The translations under genes were made by a program, and so were the position numbers. Source: Gymnorhina tibicen (lineage: Eukaryota; Chordata; Aves; Passeriformes; Artamidae). Taken from it: a DNA stretch of 64,000 nt. The stretch spans positions 3,056,852 to 3,120,851 of the forward strand of contig VXAZ01000289.1 in NCBI GenBank assembly GCA_013399875.1, written 5' to 3'. This document shows, piece after piece, positions 13,901 through 27,600 of this stretch (position 1 is the first letter of the stretch; each line of letters starts with the position of its first letter). Under the pieces are notes generated by a model that did no database searches, was not told where the DNA came from, and saw only the letters and a program-made list of their open reading frames with translations.

Positions 13901-16126
13901 GAAGTTAGCTAGTCATTCAATACTGCAACCTTTGGGTTTGCAAAATGATGGCAGGAATCCTGCTGTGAGGGAGATAGGAAAATTATTATAATCTGCATTC
14001 CTAAATTGAATGAGTATTTTTCTCAGCAGAGGCCTCTTGACTGCAAGTAGTCTGAAATTACATCCTGCTGTTTAAAATGCCTTTTTTCCCAAGTAAGTAA
14101 AAATGCCCACGTTTTCTTAAATCAAATATTTTTTAAATCTTACATGAATTAAATTATTGAGAGAGATAAAGTCATAAATCCTTTACTACCTCTTGTAAAA
14201 ACTGTTTGATATTCACATTTTTAATAGAAGGGACAAAGTGCCTAGAATTCATGGGTTTATACTTTTAATTATTTGATTGTTATATTGGTAAAGCTTATTA
14301 TCATATCTCATCAATTTTTTACTGAAAAAAATTCCATGTTTACAAGTTCTTTAATTTATACAGGAGAAAGTTGTATGACAGATATCAGAATCAGGTAATA
14401 GATGTGATGATTAACATACCACTAAGGTAAACTAATATTGAAAGTTTCCAGAAAAGACTACATAAAAGCGAGCAAAACACCATGAGCTTACAAGACAACA
14501 CAGGGGATAAACTTCTGCCTAGTAGAGAGTAGCGTGGTAAACACAGCTACATTCATGTGAATTCTTTATTTCATTAAAGCCAGAAATGACACTAAAAAAA
14601 GTAAGACAAAAAAAAAAAGGCCCTGGGAATAAGGATTTGAGGTCACTGCAGTCACTGTAATTTTTTGAGAAATTGTTTTCTACTGTGTAAAAGCAATAAA
14701 TACTGTAAATACTTTTCATTACATCCTCTCTAAGAGTCCAAAATTGAAGAGGAGGTGCCTCAGCTTATCCTCCTCAAACTCTCTGTCCTTTAAGTGGTGA
14801 CCAGTGAAAACATTTACAATATAAGATATCTGTGCTCCACAGCTGAGTCAGTGAGGGCCTTGGCTTTGCAACACCTGGCAGTGTGCATGTTTCTAAGCTG
14901 AACAAACCAGGACTAATTCTTTTCCCCAGAGGGTGGGTGACCCTGTCTCGCTACACCAAAAAAAGATGTCCGTATTCTTAGCTGCTTCCTGTAAACTGTC
15001 CCTTCCCTATCTGCTCCCTGAAATCCACCGTGCATTGAATAGGACTGTGGGACAAAGCCGAGGAAATACATGAGTAGATGGGATGGATTAGCAGGTGTCT
15101 GGGATCAAACTTATGCCTAAGCCTTGTTTTGCTGTTAGAGATAGATGTATGTAGCTTTATGCTTTCTGATAGGAGATAATGGTTGAGAGGTTACTCTTGC
15201 GTGAAAGGTGATTCTTAGGAGAACCAATGAGACAGGCAAAGGTGATGACAAGGGTATAGACATATCTTAAACACAACCTGTTTTTCTGGATCTTAAGGGA
15301 CCTTATGCTGAGTTTCAGTCTTGTTGCTTTAGATTAGGATTCACAGCTCTGACCTACTTCTGAAATGGTGGACAGATCACTTCTGGGTTTTTGTGTCACA
15401 AAATGTACTTGACAGAAGACATTTTTCTTTCCGCACATTAATTCAACTACTAGGACAGGAGAATTCAGTCTTTCCTGTGTCAGGGGACTCTCCTCCTGAC
15501 CTCTAGGAGGAAGTTTTAGCCTCCAGGATGTAGTCTGTATGCTATAGGCTTAGCATAAAATCTCCAGGATCAGTTTTAAATCTCAGGTTGTGCCAAATGT
15601 TTCCTGTTCCCAAGCCATCTTTTTTTTTTTTTCTCCTTCTTCATTAAATGCACAATATTTCTTTTGACCTAATAATCTAGGTATTCAATTCAGTATAACC
15701 ATTATTTATTCACTTACATCAGGGGAATTTCTTACTTTTGCTACCTAAGATTTTGCAAGCCTTGTGTACAAATCTAGCTGCACACTTTTGATAAAATTCA
15801 GCCAGTAAGAAAAATTAACCATGGAAAATTTGGACAGGTGGAACTCCTCTGGTTTTGCAGCCAGTCAGATAATTTAGCTTATTCTTTTTGATTTGCACTG
15901 TTTAAATGAACATATCTATTGCCTGTCAAGGACAATTTGTTCTCCAATCGATCAAATGATGTTTATAACATTTTTTGTAACATTAACTACAAAATAAAAA
16001 AAAATTAAGAACAAGGCAAATTTTTTAACATCATTTTCCATCCAAATTTATACATTGGTATTAATGAATATATGCTTTAATAGCAATACTGTAAGCAAAG
16101 TGAAATATACGGAAGATGCTTAACCT
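10988..16126. other. Non-coding stretch, no gene recognised
   Basis: The longest open frames are 119 codons (11691-12050, minus), 126 codons (12254-12634, plus) and 102 codons (13091-13399, plus). None shows a recognisable domain, signal peptide or repeated motif. The segment at 12060-13400 is slightly more GC-rich and could be an unrecognised old repeat. The part at 13440-14350 is very AT-rich, with TAAT-type motifs. A run of 13 T lies at 15620-15632. Confidence 0.55.
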
Positions 16127-16898
16127 GACAAAGTTCAACAAGTGCAAGTTGCACCTCAGCTGGGGCAATTCCAGATATGAGTACTGGGAGATGAACTCAC
16201 TGAAAGTAGCCCTGCGGAGAAAGACTTGGCAGTTCTAATGGAGGAAAAGCTGGACATGAGCCAACAGTGTGCTCTCACAGTCCAGAAAGCCAAACACATC
16301 CTGGACTGCTTCAAAAGAGAAATATCCAGCAGGTCGAGGGAGATAGTTCTCCTCCTCAGCTCTGCCCTTGTGAGGCCGCACCTGAGTGCTGCATCCAGGT
16401 CCAGAGTCCTCAGCACAAGAAAGATGTTGACCTGTTGGAGTAGGTGCAGAGGAGAGCCACAAAGGAGATTGGAAGGATGGAGCACCTTCCCTATGAAGAC
16501 AGGCTAAGAGAACTTGTGTTGTTCAGCCTGGAGAAGAGAAGGCTTCTGGGAGACCTTATAGCAGCTTTCCAGTACCTTAAGAGAGTTTACAAAAAGAAGG
16601 GAGAGGGACTTTTTATATTGGCAGATAGAGACAGGAAAAGGGGCAATGACTTCAACCTGAAAGAGGACAACTTTAAATTAGATGTTGGGAAGAAATTCTT
16701 TATTCAGAGAGTGGTGAAGTAGTGGCAGAGGTTTCCCAGAGAAGTTGTGGATGCTCCAACCCTGGCAATGTTCAAGGCCAGGCTGGATGAGGCTTTAGCA
16801 ACCTGGTCTAGTGGCAGGTGTCCCTGTCCATGGCAGGGGGGTTGTAACTAGACAATCTTTAAGATCCTTTCCAACCCAAACCATTCTACGATCCTATC
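16127..16898 (+). mobile_element. CR1 LINE, 5'-truncated, intact 3' end
   Basis: This is a non-LTR retrotransposon of the CR1 family, the dominant LINE of birds. It retains the C-terminal end of ORF2 (the reverse-transcriptase protein) and the 3' UTR. Translation from 16226 gives [19 protein letters not shown] and SRSREIVLL, typical of the CR1 ORF2 C-terminus. The frame shifts at about 16380-16390 and resumes at 16444 with [19 protein letters not shown] and FSLEKRRLLGDLIAAFQYL. The 3' UTR carries the usual 'feeding' text: GGCCAGGCTGGATGAGGCTT, then CCATGGCAGGGGGGTTG, then CTTTCCAACCCAAACC. It ends in two degenerate copies of the 8-bp CR1 terminal unit (ATTCTACG ATCCTATC, 16883-16898). The 5' truncation is normal for CR1. 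The frameshift and internal stops make it a dead copy. Confidence 0.93.
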
Positions 16899-19800
16899 TT
16901 CCAGCATTATCTGTCCTAAAACAGCAAGGTTCTATCAATAACTGAGCTAGCCAAACCCATAATCCTATCCTTTATGTTTATTTATCAGTCCACACACAGA
17001 CATATGACACAAATCTCCCAAGAAGTACAAACATACGCACAGTGCAGGAAGATGGAGTTTACAATGCATTTGACATTTTAACTCTGCAACTGAGATATTC
17101 ATTCACCTCATAGTACACACACACACGCAGAGGTATAAAAGATGTAATGTTATAAAAAAAATCCACATATTAAAGCTACAACATATGCTCTTTATGAATT
17201 TCAATTTCTTGGAAAATATTTAGGCATCACATTGAGGGCACCCCACAGAACTAACAAAGCCCTCCTCCACAAAGAAAACTTTTCACGATCTTGCCATTCC
17301 TCTAACCTTCTGCTTTTAAATGGAGTCTGTATTTCTATATTCATGTTCTTGTTCCTCTTGAAGTCTATTACAAATAATACTCAGTAAGTTCAATAGAACT
17401 TAGATAAAATAATACCTACTGGGTTTTTTTATTGTTTGTTTGTTTTTTCTCCTCTTCTCCTATCTGGAGTAGACATTTGGTGCCAATGGGAAAACAATTC
17501 TTTTTGATGAGGGATGATATTTTTGTCTTCTGTTTATTTTATACAGGGAGTAGGTGTTTAGAATACAAACACAAATGCTAGCTAGAGTAGCAGACAGAAG
17601 ACGATTGATTAGAAAGCTATTATTCAGATATCACTAGAATCCCTCCACAAAAAAGAAAAAGCAGAACTTAATTCATATAGCTCTAATTACATCAAGTTTG
17701 AGCTCCATCTGCTTTAGCCAATAGGTTTCCTGAAATTATTTTAATAGATTATGGAGATGCTTAAGAAGAAAAAGTAATATTTGTAAAACTAATTTTCTTT
17801 TTAAAATGACCATATGAAATAAGATGAAGTTGACAGACTAAAACTGAAAAGAACTTTCCCCCCCTTCCCCCAAAGCCAGATAGAGCATTAATCCTGAAGA
17901 ATATTCTGCAAAAGATGAAGAACAGATGGCAATCATAGAATAAAATCAAGGTTACATGATTGTTCACTTTTCTTCTCTACTGCTTGTAGCATTATCCACA
18001 TCATTATGAACATGGTGGTTTTTTATAATGTTATGATTAGTGCTGAAAATCCTGATGTATCTTTATGATCTTGCTACTTTCCTTGTCAGTTATGTGTCTG
18101 AGACATGGCTTGATGCGCAGATATGCCCACACACATTCTACCACCTTTCTGGGCATATATCTGTTCACAAAATTATTTCTTCTGTGTTTTCGATCATACC
18201 ACAGAAAAATTACGCCAGTGTATTGTTCTGGTCAAGGTTGATTTCCTGAGGTGGCAAAGTATTGTCAGAATAATATCAGTAGATTATATAATATTTTAAG
18301 AGAAATCAAAGGGTAGAAAAAGCATTTTATTAAAATCTCAAAGTTTCCGGAGAGTGAATATCTGCCATTAAAAAGAAATCAATTTTTTCCAACATGTTAT
18401 GTATGTCCTTGGCATTCCACTGAAGCCTACATGCCATCTAGAACAATCAAGCACACAGTTGAACACCTACCCCTGGTCCCCACTGACTGTAAACAAGAAC
18501 CATCTCATGGACAGGGGTAAGTAGAACACTCTTGTCCCCTTTTTACCGGCTGTAAATCAGGTGAGAGTGATTGAAATGCACTAAACACAAGTTTAGAAGA
18601 AATACCACAAAAATGGTTAATGGCAAGCAAGCTCGGAGCATGGGTACAGCTTTCTCTTGTTGGCCAGCAAGTCATTTAGAAGACTTTAGGTCGCCTGAGC
18701 TCACTAAGCACATTTATTACATGGCAGTTAAAAGCATAATCTCAATTATATACGTTATATTAATCACCATTTTATTCATCTGTGTGTCTGTTTAAGCAAC
18801 AGATTGAAACATAGTCCCTGGTGCTAAAGATTAAATGAAACAGTCCTGAAACCTGAGGCTTTTAAGGAAGACACTAACCTTTGTGTCCTTAGGCACATCC
18901 AGAAAGTCCAGTACATGTACGTTTGACGAAGGTCATTCTAGAAGGATTTAACTCATCTGTTCCAGTGTTCAATCCCAGGAAGTCTTTAGAGGTTACTGAA
19001 AAGACCATTCAGGGAATAAAGCATCTTCAGGTATGCAGATGGAAAGATCAGACATCTCTGCTGAAATGGTGTACAACTGGCTGAGCCTGTACAAAAAGAG
19101 AAGACCCTTGCTGCATATTTGAAAAAAAAACCAACCCAATAAGCCAAACCAAACAAATGAAAGAACACAAACACTCAGCTTCCCTGTTTAAGAATAAAAA
19201 GAAATTTTTTGCAGTAGGGCCCCAGAGGTAGTACTTGTCAGCTCATGTTTCTGTAAGTACTGTGTCAGTACCTTGTAAACATTGGCAGCTGGAATCTGGA
19301 GCGCAGGTTAGAGAGGAAGGGGAAGGGGAAAGGAAAATTACAACAAATGCATTTCACAATACTAAGCCCCAAATAAAAGTCATTCCTAATGACAGAAAAT
19401 GGCTAATTACACTTATTTTAAGTGGGCTGCAGAAAAAGGAATGCTGGGTATTTACTGGAAATAGGTAATATATTGCTCATGCTACTGCTACTCTGCTACA
19501 TTTCTCCCTTGACATTGGCCAGAAATATATTTTACAGCCATTTTGTGAATCAGTGGAAAAACTACTTTTATACTGAGAACAATGCCAGACACATCTGGAG
19601 AAAATGGTGAGCATTTAGTGAGAATTGTTTCGTTGGTCTTGTCTTTTTTCTATTTTCTGGTTTCGGTTTCTTTTTTTTTTTTTTAATAATCAAACTATGC
19701 CTCCACATTGAATAAGTGGGTCACAGACACAAACGTGCATATGGTACTTAATTGCAAACCCCATACTACAATTTCTAGCTTTGGGCATGAACATATCTAC

Positions 19801-22800
19801 ATTCATTCAAAGTAAATCAAGTCTCAAGGAATTTGGAATATAGTTAAGCCCTCAAAATCATCAATACCAATGTGATCTGCCAAAAGACATTAACTCTGCA
19901 ATTATTCTGTTAGTTGGGAGAAAATACTTGTGAGTAGAGGATCAACATTAAGTCAAAAGGTTTCTACAAAAATATTGCAAAGAATGATCAGTTTGAGAAC
20001 CTTACAGTGTGGTTGGACTCTAACAAGTGCAGATGCCTTTGCAAACTTGAAACTGAATTTTGCACCAATGAAAGAACGTAGAATCTTGTAAAAGTCTAGG
20101 AGAATAACAGCCATCCTTTCTTTGCAATGAAGTGTTTATGTCAACAGGTAATTTCCATCTACATTACATAAACCACTTACTTGGCTCAAGAGCAGTTTAC
20201 TTCTGACTGCTGTTGCCTGTAGGATACATGATTTGCAACGCTGAGTATTTTGTTTTTCCGTCACAAACACTTATTCATTAATAATTTATCAGATAAATGG
20301 CTTCTGATTGAGCAATTTAAAAAATGTAGGCAAATCAATAGCAAAAGACACCAAGCAGCATATTATAATGATATAATAATTCGAGCTCATACATTAGACC
20401 AAATTGATAGTGTCCCAAAAGCCCTCTTTTGATAGCTCAGTATCACAGAGTAAATGCTCAGCTGAAATAACTAATAAAACATCTCAACTACTGCTCAGAG
20501 AAATCATGCCAGTATCATGTACAGTATCTTTGAGAACTAATAAGTTGGCTCTGGAAAGCAAACAAACAAACAAAACACCCCTAGAAAACATCTCTCTGAA
20601 CGTACAAGCGCTCCCTGGGGGGAGATTAATAGTCACATGAAGAAGACAATGAACTCGTCTCTCAGTAGTGTGAATGGGACTTTGAAAATCATAAGGGTCT
20701 GATTTTTTTGATGCCGGTCATACTTAGAGATATAGATTGTAGCATTAGATCCAAACAGTGTTTTTTATCACTCCTTTGTGCGACACAGACAGTGAGGGAA
20801 GCAAAAGTGATAAATCCCTTAAGAGGGAGCTCTCAAGGGCTCCTAATGTATCACAAATAGGTCTTGCTCTGAGTTACAGGATTTTCAGCTGAGTTGCTCA
20901 CAAGGAAAATAAAATGTGTTCTAAGGGCTGTGCTATGGCAATCATCACCACCTTTTAAGGTTTCAGAGAAAAGAAGGGAGATTTGAAAACACTTTTGGAG
21001 AAAAGCTGTGTATAAATATTTTCCCTCTTTCCTAGGTGTATTGCATGAATTAAATTACTTAAAATTTTCTAGGGCAGTACTCAAGCTCCCTGAGAATAAT
21101 GTTGTTAAAAGTCCTATCATTTTATAGGCATTCTGTATTTGCAGAATGGATTGGTTTCCCATCAGGCTTGAGGAGACTAGTCAATAACGTGTTGACAATA
21201 CATAGACATTTATAAAATTGATACTGTTCACTTTAAATGAACACATATATTCTACAAAGAATAGATTGTTTTCAAACTTAGATGGAATTTATCTTCTATT
21301 ATCTGATGAAGACTCATTAATTCTATCCAATAAATTTCAGGAATGACAGATCTACAAATAAAAAACACAATTCAACATGGAATATGTGCAAATATCAATA
21401 TTTGTAATTACATATAAATGATCACAAACATCATAAATTTATTTATTTTAAATGAATTTAAATGAATACATATGAAGTGAAAGATCAAATTAAATGGAGT
21501 AACATAACAATTTTTTCATATTTGATTCTAATTTAACTGTTTCTGTTTGCGCTAGTGAGAACACTAAAGATTCTTGTTTAGTGACTATCCATTTTCAATG
21601 TGTGTTTACCCACTCTACCTAAGACTAAAGTCTTTGTCCACACCAAAAAGTAAGACTTGCTGAAGATTATGTTTGTTCATTTTAAATAACAGACTTGAGT
21701 TGGTTTACAGGTTCCTCTTTCTGAATCAGTTAGATGCAGGGGGTTTTTGTGCAGTTCAAGAACAAGAAAGCACCCTGCAAGAAATATTATAAAAACAGAT
21801 GACAAGACAAGTGTATCCTGATCCTCTAAAGACAGAATTAAAAAAGAAATTTTCAGTTCTTTTGTTCTGTTTTGTTTTGGTTTTAATGATTTCTTTTTCT
21901 AGTTTAGAAAATAGCAAACAGCTAAACACCTGGACATTGTAAGTGACCTTCTCTTTATTCACACATGAAAGTCACTCTTCCTCAAATAATACGACAATCT
22001 GGTCATGTGAACACATCTTGTCCATTTCAATGAAAAGTAAAATGAGTTAGATTAAACCATGAGAGCTGAATCATATTTAACACTTCTACAGAGTGAGACA
22101 GAAGGCATTAACTCTCAAGCTGTCAAGGCTACTCTGGAAGGTTCAAATCACAGTTGGAGTTGGTCCCTACAAAAATAATGAATTTATCATAATGCCATGA
22201 AAACAGAGAGCCATAACTGTGTGACAGGGAACAAATTAAAAAATAAAATCAATTATCAGTCACTTACACAGATTTTCATTTTCAGGCTTCCCCTGACTTC
22301 CCTCTGATCCATAAAAATCATTTTCAGAAAACCCCCAAATTTCTGAGCCTGTGGCATCTGTCCAACTCTGATAATCAGACTGCCCAAACTTCTAAGAAGC
22401 CAGAGCTTCTAGTGTTTGTGTCTCTGGGATAAACCTTTCTGACAGATGGCCTTGGGGCAGTAGCACTGGGAAACCCTCAAACACAGTTCTTCAGAGCTGA
22501 CCGCACATAGTCCAGGAGCTCTTGATGAAATCTGGGAGGAATTTTTATATATTGCTTCTTCCACCTGCTGCATAAATATGAAGCAAAATTACCTTCAGGG
22601 AAACGACCCTCCATTCTTGCAAATTTTGACATATCACATATTACCTTTTCAGCTGTTATTCAAAATGTTTTTGAGACCTATGCAGCCATGGCAGGTCGCA
22701 ATGGCCACCACACCACTGTGTTTGTCATCAGCTTTTCAGTTCCAAACTAAGTTTTGGTTGAATGATAGAATGGATTTCAAGCAGCTCAATGATTTGACAC

Positions 22801-24459
22801 CAAAAAGCTGAATACTAGAAACCTGCACTTTTAAAAAGATGTATTTTTCCTTTTGAACTCAAATTTCAGTGTGATAAAACATGACTGAGAATATTTGCAT
22901 CAAGGTAATAGAAGTTGGTAAACACTCTGCCAGTGGGTCCACATTTCAAAATAAGCACAAACCTCCTCTTTTTCCTCTGTTTAACAGTCAGGCAAAAGGT
23001 GAGATCAGCATTCCACACTAAGTAATGTGTTACTATGGTGTAAACCTAGTGCAGTGAGTCTACACTAAGAAATTTATAACAAGTCAAAAAAATTATCCAA
23101 CTAAAATTACATTAAAAAAAGGTGTGAAATGTGCAGTAAATCTCTTGAGGCAGAAGTCTTAAATAACAAGGCTGTGTTGCAATAAATATTTAGTAAGAAA
23201 AACAAGAACAAAATAATCATGAACAAATATTCTCGAAGTACCCTAGAACAGGGGTACATACAGCACACAAAATCTCATTTATACCTGAGTACTGTTCAAA
23301 GTACCACAAAAGGGCATGTATATACCTATAATCCACCATATTTCATACGTGCAATAAATATGTACAATACACACTTTATGTGGGTTCTTGTGCTCCAGCT
23401 CTGCAACAGTTATTCAGTACAAATTGCTGCCTGTGACAAGAGTAGCTGCTTTACTGATGTAAATTCAGCACTTCAGCACAACTGTGCAGACAGCTACAGC
23501 GGTGGAAGCTCTGTCGCATGATCTACAGAAATAGGTCAGCTTTATGAGGAAATCACTGGTTCTTGGAGGAAATAAATAATGAATTTCCACTTGGAGACAG
23601 ACACCCTTGCAGACACGAGGCCAACGTGAATTTTCTTAGCAGGAAACCTGTTTTCTGTGAGAGTCAGAAAAAGGAACAGCCAGCGGCCCAGCATCCCTGC
23701 CTGGGTGCAGAGAGATGCCTTTCATCACACTTACATGAGACACAGTGCAAAAGGGTACAAGGAGAGGATGGAGCTATGACAGCACTCATGTCACCGCCCT
23801 GGCAACGGGGGTATACCATGCTCACTGGGAAGGGAAGGCTACAACACATAGTGACCCTCAGCAGCTTTGTGTGACAGTGAGAAAATGAGGAGGGCCAGTG
23901 GGACTCACACATGCTCATCAGCACATTACAAACTGACAACCCTGTCCAAACATTTCATGAATGCAGCTAAGGTACCCATATCGAAAAAGAAGACATTTGT
24001 TATGAATTTATTTCTCATAATATATGTATTTTTACGTTCAAATATATTTGAATACATGTATTAATAACACCAATTATTTTTGGGCAAAAGGAAGAGGGTA
24101 AAATCAGCATATACTATGATAACTGCTATGGATTTTTTACTTTCCAAATCTCTGTATGTTAATATCAGCTGCTTTGTTTCTTCACAGTTACTTGCTACAT
24201 CTTACCATGTAATGTATGATAAAATCTCTGAGTGAATAGCTGAAAAGCTACCATAAGGGATTCTTCTCTCCTATGTCATGGGTACTCTGTCTTTCCTAAC
24301 CCATGAATTCACAGGCAAGCTCTTCTTTATTTTAGTGTTAGGCATAGTGAGGATAGCTATACTATCATGTTTCCTGCCCTCTCAACTGCAGTTTCCAAAT
24401 ATTCCAGTTATTCAGATTTTTAAACAGAGACAAGAAAATCCACAGGAAAAACCAATTCC
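16899..24459. other. Non-coding stretch, no gene recognised
   Basis: Single-copy-like AT-rich sequence with simple runs only: an AC repeat near 17117, 14 T at 19671-19684, and an AAAC repeat near 20559-20576. The part at 21180-21550 is especially AT-rich. Open frames at 23219-23521 and 23563-23874 reach 100 and 103 codons in a slightly GC-richer patch but resemble nothing I know. No promoter, splice pair or RNA gene stood out. Confidence 0.55.
24037..24062. repeat. Two overlapping perfect AT-rich palindromes
   Basis: Positions 24037-24052 (TTCAAATATATTTGAA) form a perfect 16-bp palindrome. Positions 24051-24062 (AATACATGTATT) form a perfect 12-bp palindrome that shares two bases with the first. 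They sit in AT-rich sequence, so chance is a reasonable explanation. No known binding site is claimed. Confidence 0.6.
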
Positions 24460-24640
24460 TGCAGCCTATGAGATACAAGGAGAAGATGAGGGAACTGGGT
24501 TTGTTCAGCCTAAGAAAGGAAGGCTAATGAGAGACCTTGCTATGGTCTGCAGCCACCTGAGAGGAGGATGTGGAGAAGGTGGAAACAGACTCTCCTCAAA
24601 GGTGCACAGTGGGAGGATGAGAAGTACTGAGATGAGGCTG
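24460..24640 (+). mobile_element. Decayed CR1 LINE fragment (ORF2 C-terminal region)
   Basis: The segment GAGGGAACTGGGTTTGTTCA followed by GCCTAAGAAAGGAAGGCTAA corresponds to the CR1 'ELGLFSLRKEGL' region just upstream of the ORF2 stop. It is followed by GAGAGACCTTGCTATGGTCT and by GTGCACAGTGGGAGGATGAG, a variant of the CR1 text that follows. Neither the CR1 3' tail nor the 8-bp terminal units is recognisable, so the fragment is older or truncated at both ends. A 187-codon open frame (24278-24841) passes through it. That frame is best explained by this repeat rather than by a host gene. The boundaries are approximate. Confidence 0.7.
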
Positions 24641-27600
24641 AGGTACCTGCTGTGTGACTGGCCTGTTTTTAGTGAGAGGTTGGACCTGAAGCACCCTGAG
24701 GCTCCTTGCTCCCAGGTGACTCTCCTGAGCAGAAGTCCTGGCTCCCCTGACAGATCAAATGCTGCTTCTCACAAAATGCTAGGCATTGCTCGGAGGAAAG
24801 AGCTTATCATTCTGAGCGAAGTCTACACAGCAGTACTCTGAATCCCAAATAATAGGATTTTATGGATGAGACCCAAAGAGTCTCAGCCACGTCAGCTTTC
24901 CCCAGGAAGTACAGTCCCATGCAAATATAACTTCACAGACCTGAGCTGACTTACAAAGATGCACAGATTGTAGAGAGCAGTAAATATAATCTGAATGCAG
25001 ATATCACTTTGACTTACCTTTTCAGTATGTTTGCCCACTAAAGTTCTTTTCTCATTTGGGAATGAAATACAGGCCAATTGTAAAATCAGTTAAATGTCTC
25101 TCCTTAATCACCTTCACTCCCTAAACTGATGAGCATATGAATTAGATGAATTATTACTTTTTTTAAAATTTTCTGACTGGACATCTTATTTATTACATCT
25201 GTGTTTATAGGATCTTCACATCTTCTCAATGTGAAGGGTTTTAGTACGTTCCCAGGCAGGCAGTGAAATGCTGCACTGAACCTCCTGGTATCTGATTCAA
25301 CCCCTTCCTCAAAGGCAGCATCCTTTGATCTCAGTACCTTGCCTCTGAACCCCTTCTCTCTCCTGACTGCAGCAGCAGTAGCCTCATGTGACACCTGCAG
25401 CTGGTGGGGAAATGGGAGTTTTCCACAGGCACACAGAGGGACAGCTGCCAGGTGCACAAGGCAGCACTCTGGGTATGGATGCATTGTGTATCTGTCTGTA
25501 CAGGCTATAAAAGCAGCCTATCGCTACCCAGTTGGTTGTTTAAACAGTGTAAATGGCTATTTTTTCAGAAATTGGTTCTGTACTTTGAGTGAAGACACTG
25601 TCAGCCATGAAGAAACCAAAAACTTGCCTGTGCTAACAAAATTATCTTGCTCTTTCCTGGTTTCCATCATAAACACACACAGAAAGAGTTGCTCTGCACC
25701 ATGTAACAGTCACATTTGAGATAGAGCAGCAGTCTTTATTTCCAATTTGCTTTTATGTCAGTCCCCACCCTGCCCAAATCCTGCCAACAATTATCATATT
25801 AGCAGCAGATTTGAAAACTGCTTTTCCTTTACAGAGCAGAGATATTCAGTCCAGTCTCAGATGACATGGTTAAAGTTTCACAGTGTTCTCCTGTCACATG
25901 TCAGATTAATTAACTCAGCCCTGATTAATTTAAAATAGAAGTTTCTTTTATTCAACCATCTAAAATACCAAATTCCACTGATTTCCTGCAGAGATACACA
26001 GGCACAACAATTCCCATTGCAATCTTTCATTATTCTTTACAGTGATACTGTGCCATATTCCATATTCCCACTAGAATTTTACTGATGTGGCTGTACTGAC
26101 ATTGGTAAAATCATTCATGATTTACTTTGGCACAAAAAATATCAGCATTATGTCTACTGGGATAAGACAGTTCCTCCCCATGGTCATATTTACTTTGCTT
26201 AAGACTACCAAAAAAAATATTATTGCTCAGGCAGCTTTAATATGCCATCCTTTCTCATAGGAAAAAAAAAAAAAAGAAAAACATAATTACAGACTGCTCT
26301 AAGGTGAGCTTCTGCTTTTTGTGATTACCTGGAAGAATGAGAACAGTTATCAATCCAGCTAAATATCTCTGATGTTCTGTTTTACATGTATGCACAATGT
26401 TCTTTATCCAATGTTGTTTAAGAAATAAACAGGCCTGAAAAAAATATTTCCTCAAAAAAAGGGAGGCAGTTTTATTAAACATTGAGAAAGCAACTGAAAT
26501 GGAAATAGTTTAAGCTCATGTTATTTCTACGGACATATTTTTGCCAGCCTTGGCAAAAACCAGCAGATCCTCTAGAATGGACCACCAAGAATTTCTGTCT
26601 TTGGCTTGTGGAGTTTCATCAGCTAAGCAGATAGGAAGGCTGGGAAAAACAACTTAAAAAGAGGCATTTGATAAATGTAGATTGTCAGGGATAGGCAAGC
26701 AAGTGACAGAAGCTGCTTCATTGAGAAAGGAAGATGAATGCTTCAAAAGACTTTCTTTTCACACTGGTGAATATCTTCCACTATTTCTGTTTAACATATC
26801 AAGATCAGTTCTATCTGAAAAATTTATCAGCTTTTTAGAAGCCAATTAGCATTAGTGAATAACCACTTCACTTCTCATGCATATCGTTTTTGGAAATTAA
26901 GTGTACATCCTTAGGGTGCTCAGGCACCAGAGTGGTAAGAACAACACAAGACCTTGAAATGAGTAGAAACTGTAAACATATTGAAATAATGCTACTTGTG
27001 ATAATGTTTCAACAGGCTGTGCAGAAGAATGACAGAGCTTCTGTGGATGCATAGAAAGTGCGTTTGGCCACAAATCTTGGCCTACACATCTGCTCTTTCA
27101 GCACTAGTTTGGAGCCCTAGCATGTCCTAATTAATCTATGAAACTATGAGTTACATGATGCAGCCAAGAAACCTTAAAGGCAATCCTCCTAGGCCTTTCT
27201 CAGTAAGGACTTTCACTAACATTAATATTTTGCACAGACAGCTTGCGAATGAGGTTCAAAAAGTTAAGCAGGGGCTCTGTTGGCTCTTCATCCTGACATA
27301 ACAAGCTGGACATGAAGAGCATTGATTTAACTCCGTGTGTGTATTACTCAACCCATGAGCTTTAAAGACATGAAGAATAAAAATTTTCTTAGGAGTTCTC
27401 ACAGTGCTGTAGCAAAACATCTTTTGCAGTTGAAAAATCTCCTTTCAATTAAAATATAAATAGAGGATTTCCCCCCTCCTCTCATAATAGAGGCATTATT
27501 TTCTATTCTTTTATGGTGATCTCCCATGTACAATTAGGGCATGCATTCTAGGTTTTACTTTTCCTATAACTTGAGGTCTATTTTAATTCATTCCTCAGTG

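Noticed and set aside
24278..24841. 187-codon open frame, the longest in the window
   Set aside because: Its middle is CR1 ORF2-derived and the rest has no recognisable domain. No splice or promoter context supports a host gene.
25104..25719. Two overlapping 126-codon frames on opposite strands
   Set aside because: Opposite-strand overlap in a GC-richer patch with fewer stops. Neither peptide shows a motif or composition that supports coding.
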